From: SURF-24 sp964537965
GTDB taxonomy: Bacteria; Bacteroidota; Ignavibacteria; Ignavibacteriales; SURF-24
Assembly (NCBI GenBank): GCA_964537965.1
Contig: CAZIDB010000012.1
Coordinates: 1 to 35,774, forward strand
Length of the DNA stretch: 35,774 nucleotides
Direction: 5' to 3'
Position numbers and translations under genes: made by a program. Position 1 is the first letter of the stretch, and each line of letters begins with the position of its first letter. Under the pieces are notes generated by a model. That model made no database searches and was not told where the DNA came from. It saw nothing but the letters and a program-made list of their open reading frames with translations. Shown in pieces: positions 17,942-25,942 of the stretch.

Positions 17942-18789
17942 AAATACTCGGCATTGATTTAGGCGGTACAAACGTTAGAGTTGGTTTGGTTGAGAATGAT
18001 AAACTTGTTTCTGTTGAAGCGAAACCAATTAAAAGTGCGGGCTCTGAAGCGGAAGTTCTTAATGACATTTATGACCTGATTGAAAAGTTTACCGATAATG
18101 ATATTGCCGGAATTGGTGTTGGTGTTCCGAGTGTTCTGGATCCTGTACGAGGAATCGTTTATGATGTTCAGAATATTCCGTCCTGGAAAGAAGTGCATCT
18201 TAAAGATCTGCTGCAGAAGATATTTAATATTCCTGTTTATATTAATAATGATGCGAATTGTTTTGCAGCAGGCGAAAAGTTTTTCGGTAAAGGAAAAAAC
18301 TATAATAACATCGTTGGTTTAATAATGGGGACAGGCTTTGGCGCCGGATTGATTATTAATGGAAAACTTTATTCAGGCACAAATTGCGGTGCCGGTGAGT
18401 TCGGAATGATCCCATATAATGATTCGATACTGGAAGATTATTGCTGCGGACAGTTTTTCACTAAGAAATATTCCATCTCAGGTGAAGCCTTATCCAAAGA
18501 AGCAGAAGATAGAAAGGAAGATGCTTTAACAATATTCTCAGAGTTTGGTTCTCATCTTGGTGAGGCAATCAAACTTATCCTTTATTCAGTCGATCCTGAA
18601 ATAATTATTCTTGGCGGTTCAGTAAGCAAATCATTTAACTATTTTGAAAAAGCTATGTGGAAATCAATTGAAGGATTTGCTTATACCAAAACTATAGAGA
18701 AAATAAAGATTGTTGTTTCAGAAACGGAGAACATTGCAATACTTGGCGCTGCCGCGCTGTACTTAGATGCGGGGAACAGTTGGCAGTAA
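17938..18789 (+). CDS. ROK family sugar kinase (probable glucosamine/GlcNAc or glucose kinase)
   Basis: The 283-residue protein has the ATP-binding GIDLGGTNVRVGLV, the sugar/catalytic segment NNDANCFAAGE with catalytic D105, and GTGFGAGLIINGKLYSG. The ROK zinc site is missing: the usual GH after GEFG is GEFGM (M157), and the CxCGxxGC cluster is reduced to CC at 169-170. This implies a zinc-free subgroup. The start overlaps the permease stop by 4 nt, so the sugar carried in is presumably phosphorylated here. Given the glucosaminidase upstream and nagA further along, GlcN or GlcNAc is the favoured substrate. The C-terminal codons and the stop lie in a heptamer repeat (18777-18800). Confidence 0.85.
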   Translation: MKILGIDLGGTNVRVGLVENDKLVSVEAKPIKSAGSEAEVLNDIYDLIEKFTDNDIAGIGVGVPSVLDPVRGIVYDVQNIPSWKEVHLKDLLQKIFNIPVYINNDANCFAAGEKFFGKGKNYNNIVGLIMGTGFGAGLIINGKLYSGTNCGAGEFGMIPYNDSILEDYCCGQFFTKKYSISGEALSKEAEDRKEDALTIFSEFGSHLGEAIKLILYSVDPEIIILGGSVSKSFNYFEKAMWKSIEGFAYTKTIEKIKIVVSETENIAILGAAALYLDAGNSWQ

Positions 18790-18800
18790 GCAGTCATCAG
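18777..18800 (+). repeat. Heptamer tandem repeat at the ROK stop codon
   Basis: CAGTTGG, CAGTAAG, CAGTCAT, CAG form 3.4 units of a 7-nt repeat with CAGT conserved. The ROK stop TAA (18787-18789) lies in the second unit, so the last residues (SWQ) come from the repeat. Confidence 0.6.
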
Positions 18801-18839
18801 CAATTTCAGCAAGAGAATTGGTGAAACAGTGATGAGGAG

Positions 18840-18926
18840 AATAGAACACGGATTTTTATGATTATTATGATACTCGCTGATCTGATCTGTGGAAATCATA
18901 ACAATCTGCGTCATCTGTGTTCTATT
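18840..18926. repeat. Imperfect 87-bp inverted repeat (dispersed-repeat type)
   Basis: The outer arms AATAGAACAC and GTGTTCTATT pair perfectly. Inner blocks (GAT, TTATGAT and its complement ATCATAA) continue an arm of about 29 nt with 21 matches around a ~23-nt centre. It lies between the convergent ROK and antiporter genes. The composition (GAACACGGAT ... ATCTGTGTTC) resembles intergenic palindromic repeats common in related genomes. It could also act as a convergent terminator, although the T runs are weak. Confidence 0.6.
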
Positions 18927-18985
18927 AAATTAAGGTGATTGATATCGGGATTCACTTTACAAAGCAAATATTTCTTATCGCAAGT

Positions 18986-20533
18986 CTAAGCTTTCTCCCG
19001 GTCAGTCAAAACTTTCAGAGTGGTATAAACCTCATTTACCGTTTTACATTCAAGCAGCTTTTCAACATCCGTCTTGTGTTCAAATGCGCGGGCAATTTCA
19101 GCAAGAAGTTTTAACTGCAGTTCGCTGTTATCTTTTGGAGTAAGAAGAAGAACAATAACTCTTGCGGGTAAATCATCAAGAGCAGAAAAATCTATCCCCA
19201 CTTTTGTAACAGCAATATAAATTACAGGTTTTGTGATGTTTAGTTTTGCATGAGGAATAGCAAGATAATTCATAATGCCGGTTGGAATGCTTTCCTCTCT
19301 TTGCCATACGGCGTTAAATATTTCCGCTTTGTTCAGTTTGCAATCAGATGCAGCTTTTTCNNNNNNNNNNNNNNNNNNNNNNNNNNNNNNNNNNNNNNNN
19401 NNNNNNNNNNNNNNNNNNNNNNNNNNNNNNNNNNNNNNNNNNNNNNNNNNNNNNNNNNNNGAGCCAACAATAAGTGAATCATATTTTTTCAAGCCACCTA
19501 AACGCGCTCCTAATGTACTACCTATTACTTTTCCCGTAAACGAAAGAACAAGTAAAATAGATACAATCACTATATCAAAATTTTCTATAAAGTTTATTCT
19601 TAATCCTATTGAAACAAAGAACAAAGGAGCGAAAATATTTGTAACAAACTGCTGAATTATTTCCCGTGTACTTTCTTTAATCGAAGCAGAATCTCCAATT
19701 GCAATACCCATAATGAATGCACCGAAAATTGCATGAATGCCGATATACTCTGTAAATGCTGCGCTTATAAATCCAAGTATAAAAATAAAATTAAGCATAC
19801 CGCCGGGGAATGCCGTTCTCTTTTGAATAAAAGGAATAGCTTTATTTATAAGCTTTCTACCGACAAATACTAGTGATGTGATAAATATAAAAGTGAGTAT
19901 TATTGTTGTAGTAAAGGAAAAGCCATGACTACCAGCACCAACCATTCCAAGAAGGATAGAAAATATTATCCAGCCGATAAGATCATTGAACATTGCAGAG
20001 GCAATAATAATAAAACCTATTTCAGTTTTGAATAGGTTTAAGTCCATCAACGTCCGGGCTACAACAGGCAATGCAGTAATTGAAAGTGCAGTTCCTATAA
20101 AAACCGCAAACACAAGATGATTTTCTTCACCTGCTATACCAAGAAGTTCCGGTTGCAGAATTGCTAATCCAAATCCAAGTATAAAGGGAAAAAGAATGCC
20201 CAGCAAACTTGTAATAGAAGCTACCTTACCCTGTCGCAGAATAACATTCAGATCCACCTCCAAACCAGAAACAAGCATAAGCATAACAACTGCAAGAGAT
20301 GTTATTCCTGTCAGAACCACAGAAACATTGGGAGAATCAACGAATAACTTACTAAATGTTTCAGGAGCAATAGCACCAAAAAATGTAGGACCTAATAATA
20401 TTCCCGCAATTATTTCCCCTATAATAATTGGCTGTTTAATCAGCCTAAGCAACTCCCCCAGACCTCTGGCTACTAAAAGCATCAGAGAAATTACAATAAA
20501 AAATATTACTATTTCAGAAGATGTTAAATTCAT
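18986..20533 (-). CDS. CPA2 cation:proton antiporter fused to PTS EIIA-like domain (gap inside)
   Basis: The N-terminal ~350 residues are a polytopic Na+/H+ exchanger domain of the CPA2/KefB type (QPIIIGEIIAGILLGPTFFG, FGAFIMGIAIG). The C-terminal part is a PTS_EIIA_2-like domain with the active-site histidine in LAIPHAK. The two are separated by a 100-N gap (19361-19460). Relatives contain the last helices and about 40 residues of EIIA in that interval, so about 90 residues are missing and the gap is probably longer than 100 nt. The frames agree on both sides. Fusion to EIIA suggests that phosphorylation state or sugar supply controls ion flux. Its start is 3 nt after the stop of the UspA gene, so they are co-transcribed. 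Confidence 0.88.
   Translation of the reverse strand: MNLTSSEIVIFFIVISLMLLVARGLGELLRLIKQPIIIGEIIAGILLGPTFFGAIAPETFSKLFVDSPNVSVVLTGITSLAVVMLMLVSGLEVDLNVILRQGKVASITSLLGILFPFILGFGLAILQPELLGIAGEENHLVFAVFIGTALSITALPVVARTLMDLNLFKTEIGFIIIASAMFNDLIGWIIFSILLGMVGAGSHGFSFTTTIILTFIFITSLVFVGRKLINKAIPFIQKRTAFPGGMLNFIFILGFISAAFTEYIGIHAIFGAFIMGIAIGDSASIKESTREIIQQFVTNIFAPLFFVSIGLRINFIENFDIVIVSILLVLSFTGKVIGSTLGARLGGLKKYDSLIVGXXXXXXXXXXXXXXXXXXXXXXXXXXXXXXXXXXEKAASDCKLNKAEIFNAVWQREESIPTGIMNYLAIPHAKLNITKPVIYIAVTKVGIDFSALDDLPARVIVLLLTPKDNSELQLKLLAEIARAFEHKTDVEKLLECKTVNEVYTTLKVLTDREKA
19361..19460. other. Assembly gap (100 N) inside the antiporter gene
   Basis: Unlike the gap at 17459, no duplicated sequence borders it. 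The missing protein segment between KKYDSLIVG and EKAASDCKL is expected to be about 90 residues, so 100 N is a placeholder. Confidence 0.8.
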
Positions 20534-20536
20534 TAA

Positions 20537-21394
20537 TTAATTTACTTCTACTTCAGATTTAATAATGAGCAGCGGGCATGGAATATCCGAGAAAGTAAAT
20601 TCTATATCATGCTGGAATATCTTATCCCAGAAACTCATTTTCCGTTTGGGAGCAGAAAGTACAAGAAGGTCAGCGCTAACTTCTTCAGCATATTTATTTA
20701 CTTCCCATCCTTCTTTTCCGTACAGGCAGGTAGAAGTAACATTTAATCCTACAAGATTAAGTTCTCTTATTAGCATATCCAGTTTCAGCTTTTCTTCATC
20801 TTTCCAGTTGCTTCTTATTTTCTCTGCTTCTTTTAAGGAACCATCATCCTGAACAGTCATTGCAAAACCAGGTACCTGGAATTCTCTAACAAGTATCAGA
20901 TCAGTAGAATTATTAAGCAGAGCAAATTTATAGGCAGTTCTAATTGTAAATTCACCTTGTGGAGAATAGTCGACTGTTACACATATTTTTTTGTAATTTG
21001 TCCTATTAATTGATGTGCTTGGACAAATAAGAACTGAGCAGGGAGCGTCTCTCATTACTTTTCTGGCAACAGAGCCAAAGTAATATTTAATCATGCTTTC
21101 CTTTTCCAGGGCGCCGGAGATTAACAGATCAACCTGCTTCTCTTTGCATTTCTTTATTATTGAATCTGCAACATCTCCGTGTTCATACTCAATTGTAGTT
21201 TTATTTGTCTCCAGTCCACTTGTGTTAATCATTTCTTCAAGCCGTTTAACAGTGCTTTCATTCTTTTCACCAACGTGAATAAGAATAAGTTCTGCATTAA
21301 ACAACCGTTGCAGTTTCTTTGCTTCGGCAAGTAATGCCTTCCCTGTTGGAGAAAAAGTAATTGCCAATCCTATTTTTCTGAATGAGGTTTCCAT
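20537..21394 (-). CDS. Tandem universal stress protein (UspA) domains
   Basis: The 285 residues form two Usp domains. The first (about 5-130) ends with LLISGALEKESMIKYYFGSVARKVMRDAPCSVLIC, with the G-S-V-A-x-K-V ATP-binding type segment. The second (about 136-282) ends LLVLSAPKRKMSFW ... SDIPCPLLII and has a poorer nucleotide-binding loop. Such tandem proteins bind ATP and respond to stress or to energy state. It is the upstream gene of a pair with the antiporter, 3 nt apart, a common pairing in which Usp domains regulate ion exchangers. The start is the ATG at 21394, followed by METSFRKIGLAITFS. Confidence 0.88.
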   Translation of the reverse strand: METSFRKIGLAITFSPTGKALLAEAKKLQRLFNAELILIHVGEKNESTVKRLEEMINTSGLETNKTTIEYEHGDVADSIIKKCKEKQVDLLISGALEKESMIKYYFGSVARKVMRDAPCSVLICPSTSINRTNYKKICVTVDYSPQGEFTIRTAYKFALLNNSTDLILVREFQVPGFAMTVQDDGSLKEAEKIRSNWKDEEKLKLDMLIRELNLVGLNVTSTCLYGKEGWEVNKYAEEVSADLLVLSAPKRKMSFWDKIFQHDIEFTFSDIPCPLLIIKSEVEVN

Positions 21395-21412
21395 AGTTCA
21401 AATATTATTTTC

Positions 21413-21465
21413 AACTCACCTCCCGGCCCACTCTCTTTGGAAGAGGGAGAGACAGGGGGTGAGTT
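21413..21465. repeat. 53-bp palindromic repeat between USP and peptidase genes
   Basis: AACTCACC (21413-21420) and GGTGAGTT (21458-21465) are perfect inverted 8-mers. The interior contains a further CTCTCTTT ... AAGAGGGAG hairpin. It is much more GC-rich than its surroundings and resembles REP-like elements with CTCACC ends and a CTCTTTGGAAGAGGG core. A T run follows on the plus strand (ATTTTTTAAT). Confidence 0.6.
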
Positions 21466-21478
21466 ATTTTTTAATCTA

Positions 21479-23653
21479 TCATTTATTTATTTCCAGTTCC
21501 TGCAACAGGTTATCTGCTGCACCAAAGTTTTGTACAACCCAAAGGACAAAACGAATATCAACACCAATTGAACGGCTGTAATCTTCGCTCCAAGCATAAT
21601 CATTTATTGTAGCCTCGTAAGCCCTATCGTAGTTTACACCAATAATTTCGCCGTTTGCATTAAGAATAGGACTACCAGAGTTTCCGCCGGTTGTATCCAT
21701 ATTATAAAGCAACGCAACAGGAACATCATTTAAATTCTTACTCCTGAATTTACCGAAATCTTTTTTCATATAAAGCTGATAAAGTTCATTTGGGATATGA
21801 TAATCTCCGCCAAGAAAACTTTTCTCAATCATTCCTTTTAATGATGTGAACGGCGAATAATAAACAGCATCAGCCGGGGAATAACCACGCACATAACCGT
21901 ATGTTAAACGTAATGTACTGTTAGCATCAGGAATAAACTCGGTTTTCTTCCAGATTTTTTTTACCTCATTCAGGTTTGCAGAAAGTTTATCAAGCAATCC
22001 CTCGTAATAACTATTTTTCTCTTCAAGTATTTTCTGCTGTTCCTTTAATTGAATAACAAAATCAATAACAGGATTATCAAGGTCAGCTAATTCTTCATAG
22101 GATTTGCCGAACAGTTCATCAAGTTCTTCTTTGTTTAAAAGATCATTGTCATCATAAAAGTCGTTCATTACATCACGGATTTGAGTGTCACTATATTTTC
22201 CCGCAATAAGTTTATCAACTGCATCTACCCGTGAATCCGAATTAAAATTAATAGCATATTGAAAAAGCTTAGCTAAAATTGTTGTATCGAATTCAACATT
22301 AAAATTATCCAATGCTGTTTCAAATGATTTTTTATATTGCTGCAGGTTCTGTTCTTTATAAGCAGGTTTTCTTTCATTGTCCGGCTTCTTCGTTTCAACT
22401 GAATATTCTAAAAGAGAATTAGCTAAACTAATTAATATTGTTGAGCGGGACATCTGTCCGAACCAGAGAGACCTGGAAACATTTTTCTCAATATCATCAT
22501 AAACATTTGCAATTTCCGGAAGAAGATTTCCATACTTGCTTTTCAGTTCAGGTGATGAATCAATAAATGCCTGTAACTGTTTTTCTTCTTCAACTTTTTT
22601 ATCAACAAGATTAAGTCTTCTTAGTCCAAGCAGTTTCCCTTTGTAATTTTTTGTTGTGTTTGCAAGACCTTTAATTTTTCCCGCAAATTGTAATTCAAGC
22701 GCCGGATTACCCTTACCAAGTTTTAACATCTGCTCAATCTGGAAATCATAAAACTCAGATATAAACGGAAGCTGGTATTTTTCCTGTAGCTTAAGAAACT
22801 GTGATGGTTTATGCCTGTATGTCCTGCCGGGATAACCAAGTATGAAAAGGAAATCATTTTCATTAACGCCGTTCGGATTGACCTTTAGATATTGTTTGGG
22901 CTTGAATGGAATATTCTCTTTCGAATATTCAGCAGAACTTCCATCGGGAGCAGTATAAGCCCGAAGAAAAGAAAAGTCACCGGTATGCCGCGGCCATACC
23001 CAGTTATCGCTCTCGCCGCCAAACTCGCCAATGCTTCTTGGAGGTACATAAACTAACCGTACATCTTTAAAGAATTTATATTTGAACAGCACATAGGTTT
23101 CGCCCTCAAACATTTCCGCAATCTCCACTCGTATAGTTTTATCCCCTGCTTCTGCCTGGGCAATTAATTCCTTTCGTATTTCAGTAATTGTTTTATTTCT
23201 TTCCTTAATATCAGTTATGTCTTTAACAGCGCTCAGTATTTTCTCAGAAACATCCTCGTAGGAATCAATTATTTTACAGATCATTCCTTTTGCCTGAATT
23301 TCTTCTTCTTTGCTTTTAGCTACAAATCCATTTTCAAGAAAATTATTTTCAAGTGTACTTGCGGCCTGAACTGCACCGAATGAACAATGATGATTTGTTA
23401 TTATCAAACCATCGCCTGAAACAAATGAACCCGTACATCCGCCGATATTTACAAGCGCATCAACAAGACTCACACCATTTGGATTATAAACTTCCGAGAT
23501 ATCAATTTTTAATCCTGCCTTTTTCAGATCAAGTTTTTTAATTTCACTTAAAGGGTACATTCCCTCTTCCCACCTTGGGAATGGAATTTCAGCATACAAT
23601 GAAATGGAAGTAACAATTAAGAATAAACTGAGGATTACTTTTTTATAATTCAT
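21479..23653 (-). CDS. S46 family dipeptidyl-peptidase (DPP7/DPP11-like)
   Basis: The 724-residue protein, from the ATG at 23653, has a signal peptide (about 1-21) then EIPFPRWEEGMYPLSEI, the typical S46 start. The catalytic triad is seen as His in TNHHC (H89), Asp in PRHTGDFS (about D226) and Ser in TGGNSGSP (about S659). These positions match those in Porphyromonas DPP7. S46 enzymes cut dipeptides from peptide N-termini in the periplasm and feed peptide catabolism, a hallmark of Bacteroidota-like organisms. Specificity (hydrophobic versus acidic P1) is not assigned here. The frame extends 17 residues further upstream (to 23704), but that extension has no ribosome site and lies before the signal peptide. 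Confidence 0.92.
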   Translation of the reverse strand: MNYKKVILSLFLIVTSISLYAEIPFPRWEEGMYPLSEIKKLDLKKAGLKIDISEVYNPNGVSLVDALVNIGGCTGSFVSGDGLIITNHHCSFGAVQAASTLENNFLENGFVAKSKEEEIQAKGMICKIIDSYEDVSEKILSAVKDITDIKERNKTITEIRKELIAQAEAGDKTIRVEIAEMFEGETYVLFKYKFFKDVRLVYVPPRSIGEFGGESDNWVWPRHTGDFSFLRAYTAPDGSSAEYSKENIPFKPKQYLKVNPNGVNENDFLFILGYPGRTYRHKPSQFLKLQEKYQLPFISEFYDFQIEQMLKLGKGNPALELQFAGKIKGLANTTKNYKGKLLGLRRLNLVDKKVEEEKQLQAFIDSSPELKSKYGNLLPEIANVYDDIEKNVSRSLWFGQMSRSTILISLANSLLEYSVETKKPDNERKPAYKEQNLQQYKKSFETALDNFNVEFDTTILAKLFQYAINFNSDSRVDAVDKLIAGKYSDTQIRDVMNDFYDDNDLLNKEELDELFGKSYEELADLDNPVIDFVIQLKEQQKILEEKNSYYEGLLDKLSANLNEVKKIWKKTEFIPDANSTLRLTYGYVRGYSPADAVYYSPFTSLKGMIEKSFLGGDYHIPNELYQLYMKKDFGKFRSKNLNDVPVALLYNMDTTGGNSGSPILNANGEIIGVNYDRAYEATINDYAWSEDYSRSIGVDIRFVLWVVQNFGAADNLLQELEINK

Positions 23654-23794
23654 TATAAAGGTCCTGATAATTTTTATGGAAAAACCTAAGAGTGTTATTA
23701 CCACTCAACTCAATTAATTTCGGCTAAAATTAGAAAAATCTTTCGTGATTGGAAATAAAATAATTTAGGAAGAAGGGTTGTTATAGTAATTATC

Positions 23795-24223
23795 TTACTC
23801 TTTGAAGTGAAGCTTAAAATTATCCTGATTAAGAATTAATAGTATTTCTTTCTTTACAGCTTCAGCCAAAACTATAGCTTCTTCTGCTTCTTCCTTAGTC
23901 AGAGATGTATAAAAATCCGGATATCGTCTTGCAACGGCATAATCAGAAAGTTTATTACAATCTTTAGTTTGGAATAAAGACTATACTGTTCCGGTAATAG
24001 TTTTAAAAGCTTCTCAATCTCATGGGTATAAGGAAAATCAATCAAATTGTATACAAGGAGAGACTTAATATATTTTTCTACACTGCTGGCAATGAAACCC
24101 GATAAGCCTGTATGGAACATTTGACGATATTGTAAAAGCATGCTTTGCAAGAATTAAATCTTCTTCCGCTATCTCAATCCATTTCTGTACTTTTTCAATT
24201 ACATCTTCTTTTCTAGGAGTCAT
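23795..24223 (-). pseudogene. HEPN domain gene with two frameshifts
   Basis: The start MTPRKEDVIEKVQKWIEIAE is typical of the PF05168-type HEPN family. It continues with EEDLILAKHAF and RLIGFHCQQC, then breaks near 24079-24083, where a GT dinucleotide appears deleted (TGTA for TGTGTA). The next part, EKYIKSLLVYNLIDFPYTHEIEKLL, continues in a second frame. Near 23963-23965 one A is missing (minus strand) and DYAVARRYPDFYTSLTKEE resumes in the original frame to TAA at 23795-23797. The net loss is 3 nt, and the repaired protein would be about 143 residues. As read, translation stops after 52 residues. It overlaps the upstream MNT gene by 11 nt, the usual MNT/HEPN pair. Sequencing error in the short repeats is the alternative. 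Confidence 0.75.
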
Positions 24224-24527
24224 AAAGAACAATTCCCTCTTTTGCTGCATATCTTGAAACTGTTCCCGGAATTAACTTGTCTTTTTCAAATTCTTCATTA
24301 GTAACCGCTATAATATCAAAAGCATAATCCATACTTAATAACTCTTGCCTTACCAGGCGCATGTATTGAAGCCTGTCCTGCAATTTATTTGCAATCAAAA
24401 GCAAGTCTACATCACTTTTATCATCAGATGTACCTTTTGCCTGCGAGCCGAAAAGGATAATCTTTTTAAGATCAAATTTATTAAGAAGCCTTTTGTTTAT
24501 TTCTTCTTTTAATTGTGCTGTAAGCAT
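24213..24527 (-). CDS. MNT-type nucleotidyltransferase (antitoxin-like)
   Basis: This 104-residue protein, from the ATG at 24527, has the minimal nucleotidyltransferase motif GSQAKGTSDDKSDVD, with G27-S28 and the metal-binding D39 and D41. A third acidic residue is in FDIIAV. MNT proteins transfer AMP to partner proteins, and many neutralise a HEPN toxin encoded beside them. Here the HEPN gene directly overlaps the 3' end by 11 nt and is frameshifted. An upstream extension of 20 residues (to 24587) is open, but the shorter start fits the usual MNT N-terminus. The motif residues look intact. Confidence 0.85.
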   Translation of the reverse strand: MLTAQLKEEINKRLLNKFDLKKIILFGSQAKGTSDDKSDVDLLLIANKLQDRLQYMRLVRQELLSMDYAFDIIAVTNEEFEKDKLIPGTVSRYAAKEGIVLYDS

Positions 24528-24763
24528 TTTGACTCTAATTTTTTTAAAAGTAACCGACTTTAACCGTCTATAAGATATAAAATTCAAAGTTCTTTTGGAA
24601 GAGCTTTTACTGGCAAAAAGAAAAGCTGAGGTTGTTTCTTAATTCGCCAAATGAACTCCCCTTCCGAACTTTATATTTGTTATCTGTTTAAATACGTCTT
24701 TCCTTGCTTCATTTTGCACCTCATTGTTTTTCTAATTTACTACCTTTGAGTTACCGAATGGCA

Positions 24764-25942
24764 CTATCTCATCAACATCATTTTCCTACAAGCCGTGTAT
24801 TCCCCTGCCTGCAATTTATAAAAATATATTCCACTTGTAAGATTGCCGCCCATGCTGGTGGCAGAAAATTCAACATCATATGTCCCGGCAGATAATTCTT
24901 TGTTTATTAAGGTGATTATTTCTTTGCCGAGGATATCGTATATCCGAAGAGACGTCATATATGATGTCTCTACCGTAGGTAATGTAAATTTTATTTTTGT
25001 GGTTGGATTAAAAGGATTCGGATAATTCTGTTCCAACTTAATGCCGAGCGGAGTCGAGGCATCATTTACTACATCTGTAACAGGAAATATTTTGTTGATT
25101 GTAAAATCAACCCAGAATAAACCTGCACAGTTTGTTACGTTCTGAATCAACTTATCACCGATTGTCTTTACCGGATCATTTAATTTATTCCACCAAACTT
25201 CATCTGCTTTATAACCAAATTGAAATGCTACTTTGTTTTTTGAAAAACTATTACCCCAGGATTTAAACTCACTTACCATTGCATTAAAAGGATTTGATGA
25301 AAAAGTAAAATCCTGGCTGTCATCAACAAATAAAATGTTTCCCCTATAAGTAGTTGGCATCCAGCTCTGGCTGTAATGCTTTAAGAAAAGAGTATAGGTG
25401 GAATCAAATGATTTAACTTTCTTTTCCCATCTTTCGGCTTCCGCGTTTGTAACTTTCCTGCCGCCGCTGTATGATTGCGCGTCAAGCCATTCAACATCAA
25501 CACCAAAACCAATTACACAAGGATGATTTCCGTACCTTGATAAAGCAACATGAATAAGAGTATCAACGCTTGCTGCACCCGGTTCTACCTGTAGCCAAAC
25601 TTTAATTCCTTCCATATCAAATTTAGAAAGGAACTGTTCATTCTGATCTGAGCCAATAAAACTAACGTGAGATATGCTTAACCCATTTGATGGAAAATTA
25701 AACTGAGTGTTTCCGTTGTCTATGTATAAACTGATAATCCAGATACCAGCCGGTGAAAAATCCTGGAATTTTGAGGCGATGTAATTACCTACATTTTTCC
25801 AGTAATCTGCATTTGGGAATTGATTGTTGGGATAGCTCTGTAATATTCTTGAAGCGCGGAAACCCGCAGCTTTAAAATCTATAGTTTGTGCAAATGAAAT
25901 TGAAAGCAGAACAAAGGGAATAATGGCTAAGTATTTTTTCAT
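24764..25942 (-). CDS. T9SS-exported protein, probable glycosidase-like barrel
   Basis: The 392-residue protein has a signal peptide (ends near SFAQ, residue 19), a domain of about 280 residues and a T9SS type A sorting domain (about 300-392). The sorting domain carries NYPNPFNPTT, ILGKEIITLI, LTSGIYFYKL and a terminal MMLMR. The central part contains GIKVWLQVEPG, HPCVIGFGVDVEWLD and GNILFVDDSQDF, a strand-turn pattern of a TIM-barrel glycosidase, with acidic residues at strand ends. I do not recognise the family. Its start overlaps the stop of the GH9 gene by 4 nt (ATGA), so translation is coupled and it probably helps break down the same polysaccharide (inference). Confidence 0.75.
   Translation of the reverse strand: MKKYLAIIPFVLLSISFAQTIDFKAAGFRASRILQSYPNNQFPNADYWKNVGNYIASKFQDFSPAGIWIISLYIDNGNTQFNFPSNGLSISHVSFIGSDQNEQFLSKFDMEGIKVWLQVEPGAASVDTLIHVALSRYGNHPCVIGFGVDVEWLDAQSYSGGRKVTNAEAERWEKKVKSFDSTYTLFLKHYSQSWMPTTYRGNILFVDDSQDFTFSSNPFNAMVSEFKSWGNSFSKNKVAFQFGYKADEVWWNKLNDPVKTIGDKLIQNVTNCAGLFWVDFTINKIFPVTDVVNDASTPLGIKLEQNYPNPFNPTTKIKFTLPTVETSYMTSLRIYDILGKEIITLINKELSAGTYDVEFSATSMGGNLTSGIYFYKLQAGEYTACRKMMLMR

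Noticed and set aside
19250..19655. Plus-strand ORFs across the antiporter gap
   Set aside because: They depend on translated Ns and lie opposite a clearly coding minus-strand antiporter.
24065..24250. Short ORF as an independent 61-residue gene
   Set aside because: Its sequence is the N-terminal half of the HEPN protein, with the C-terminal half following in other frames; it is one broken gene.
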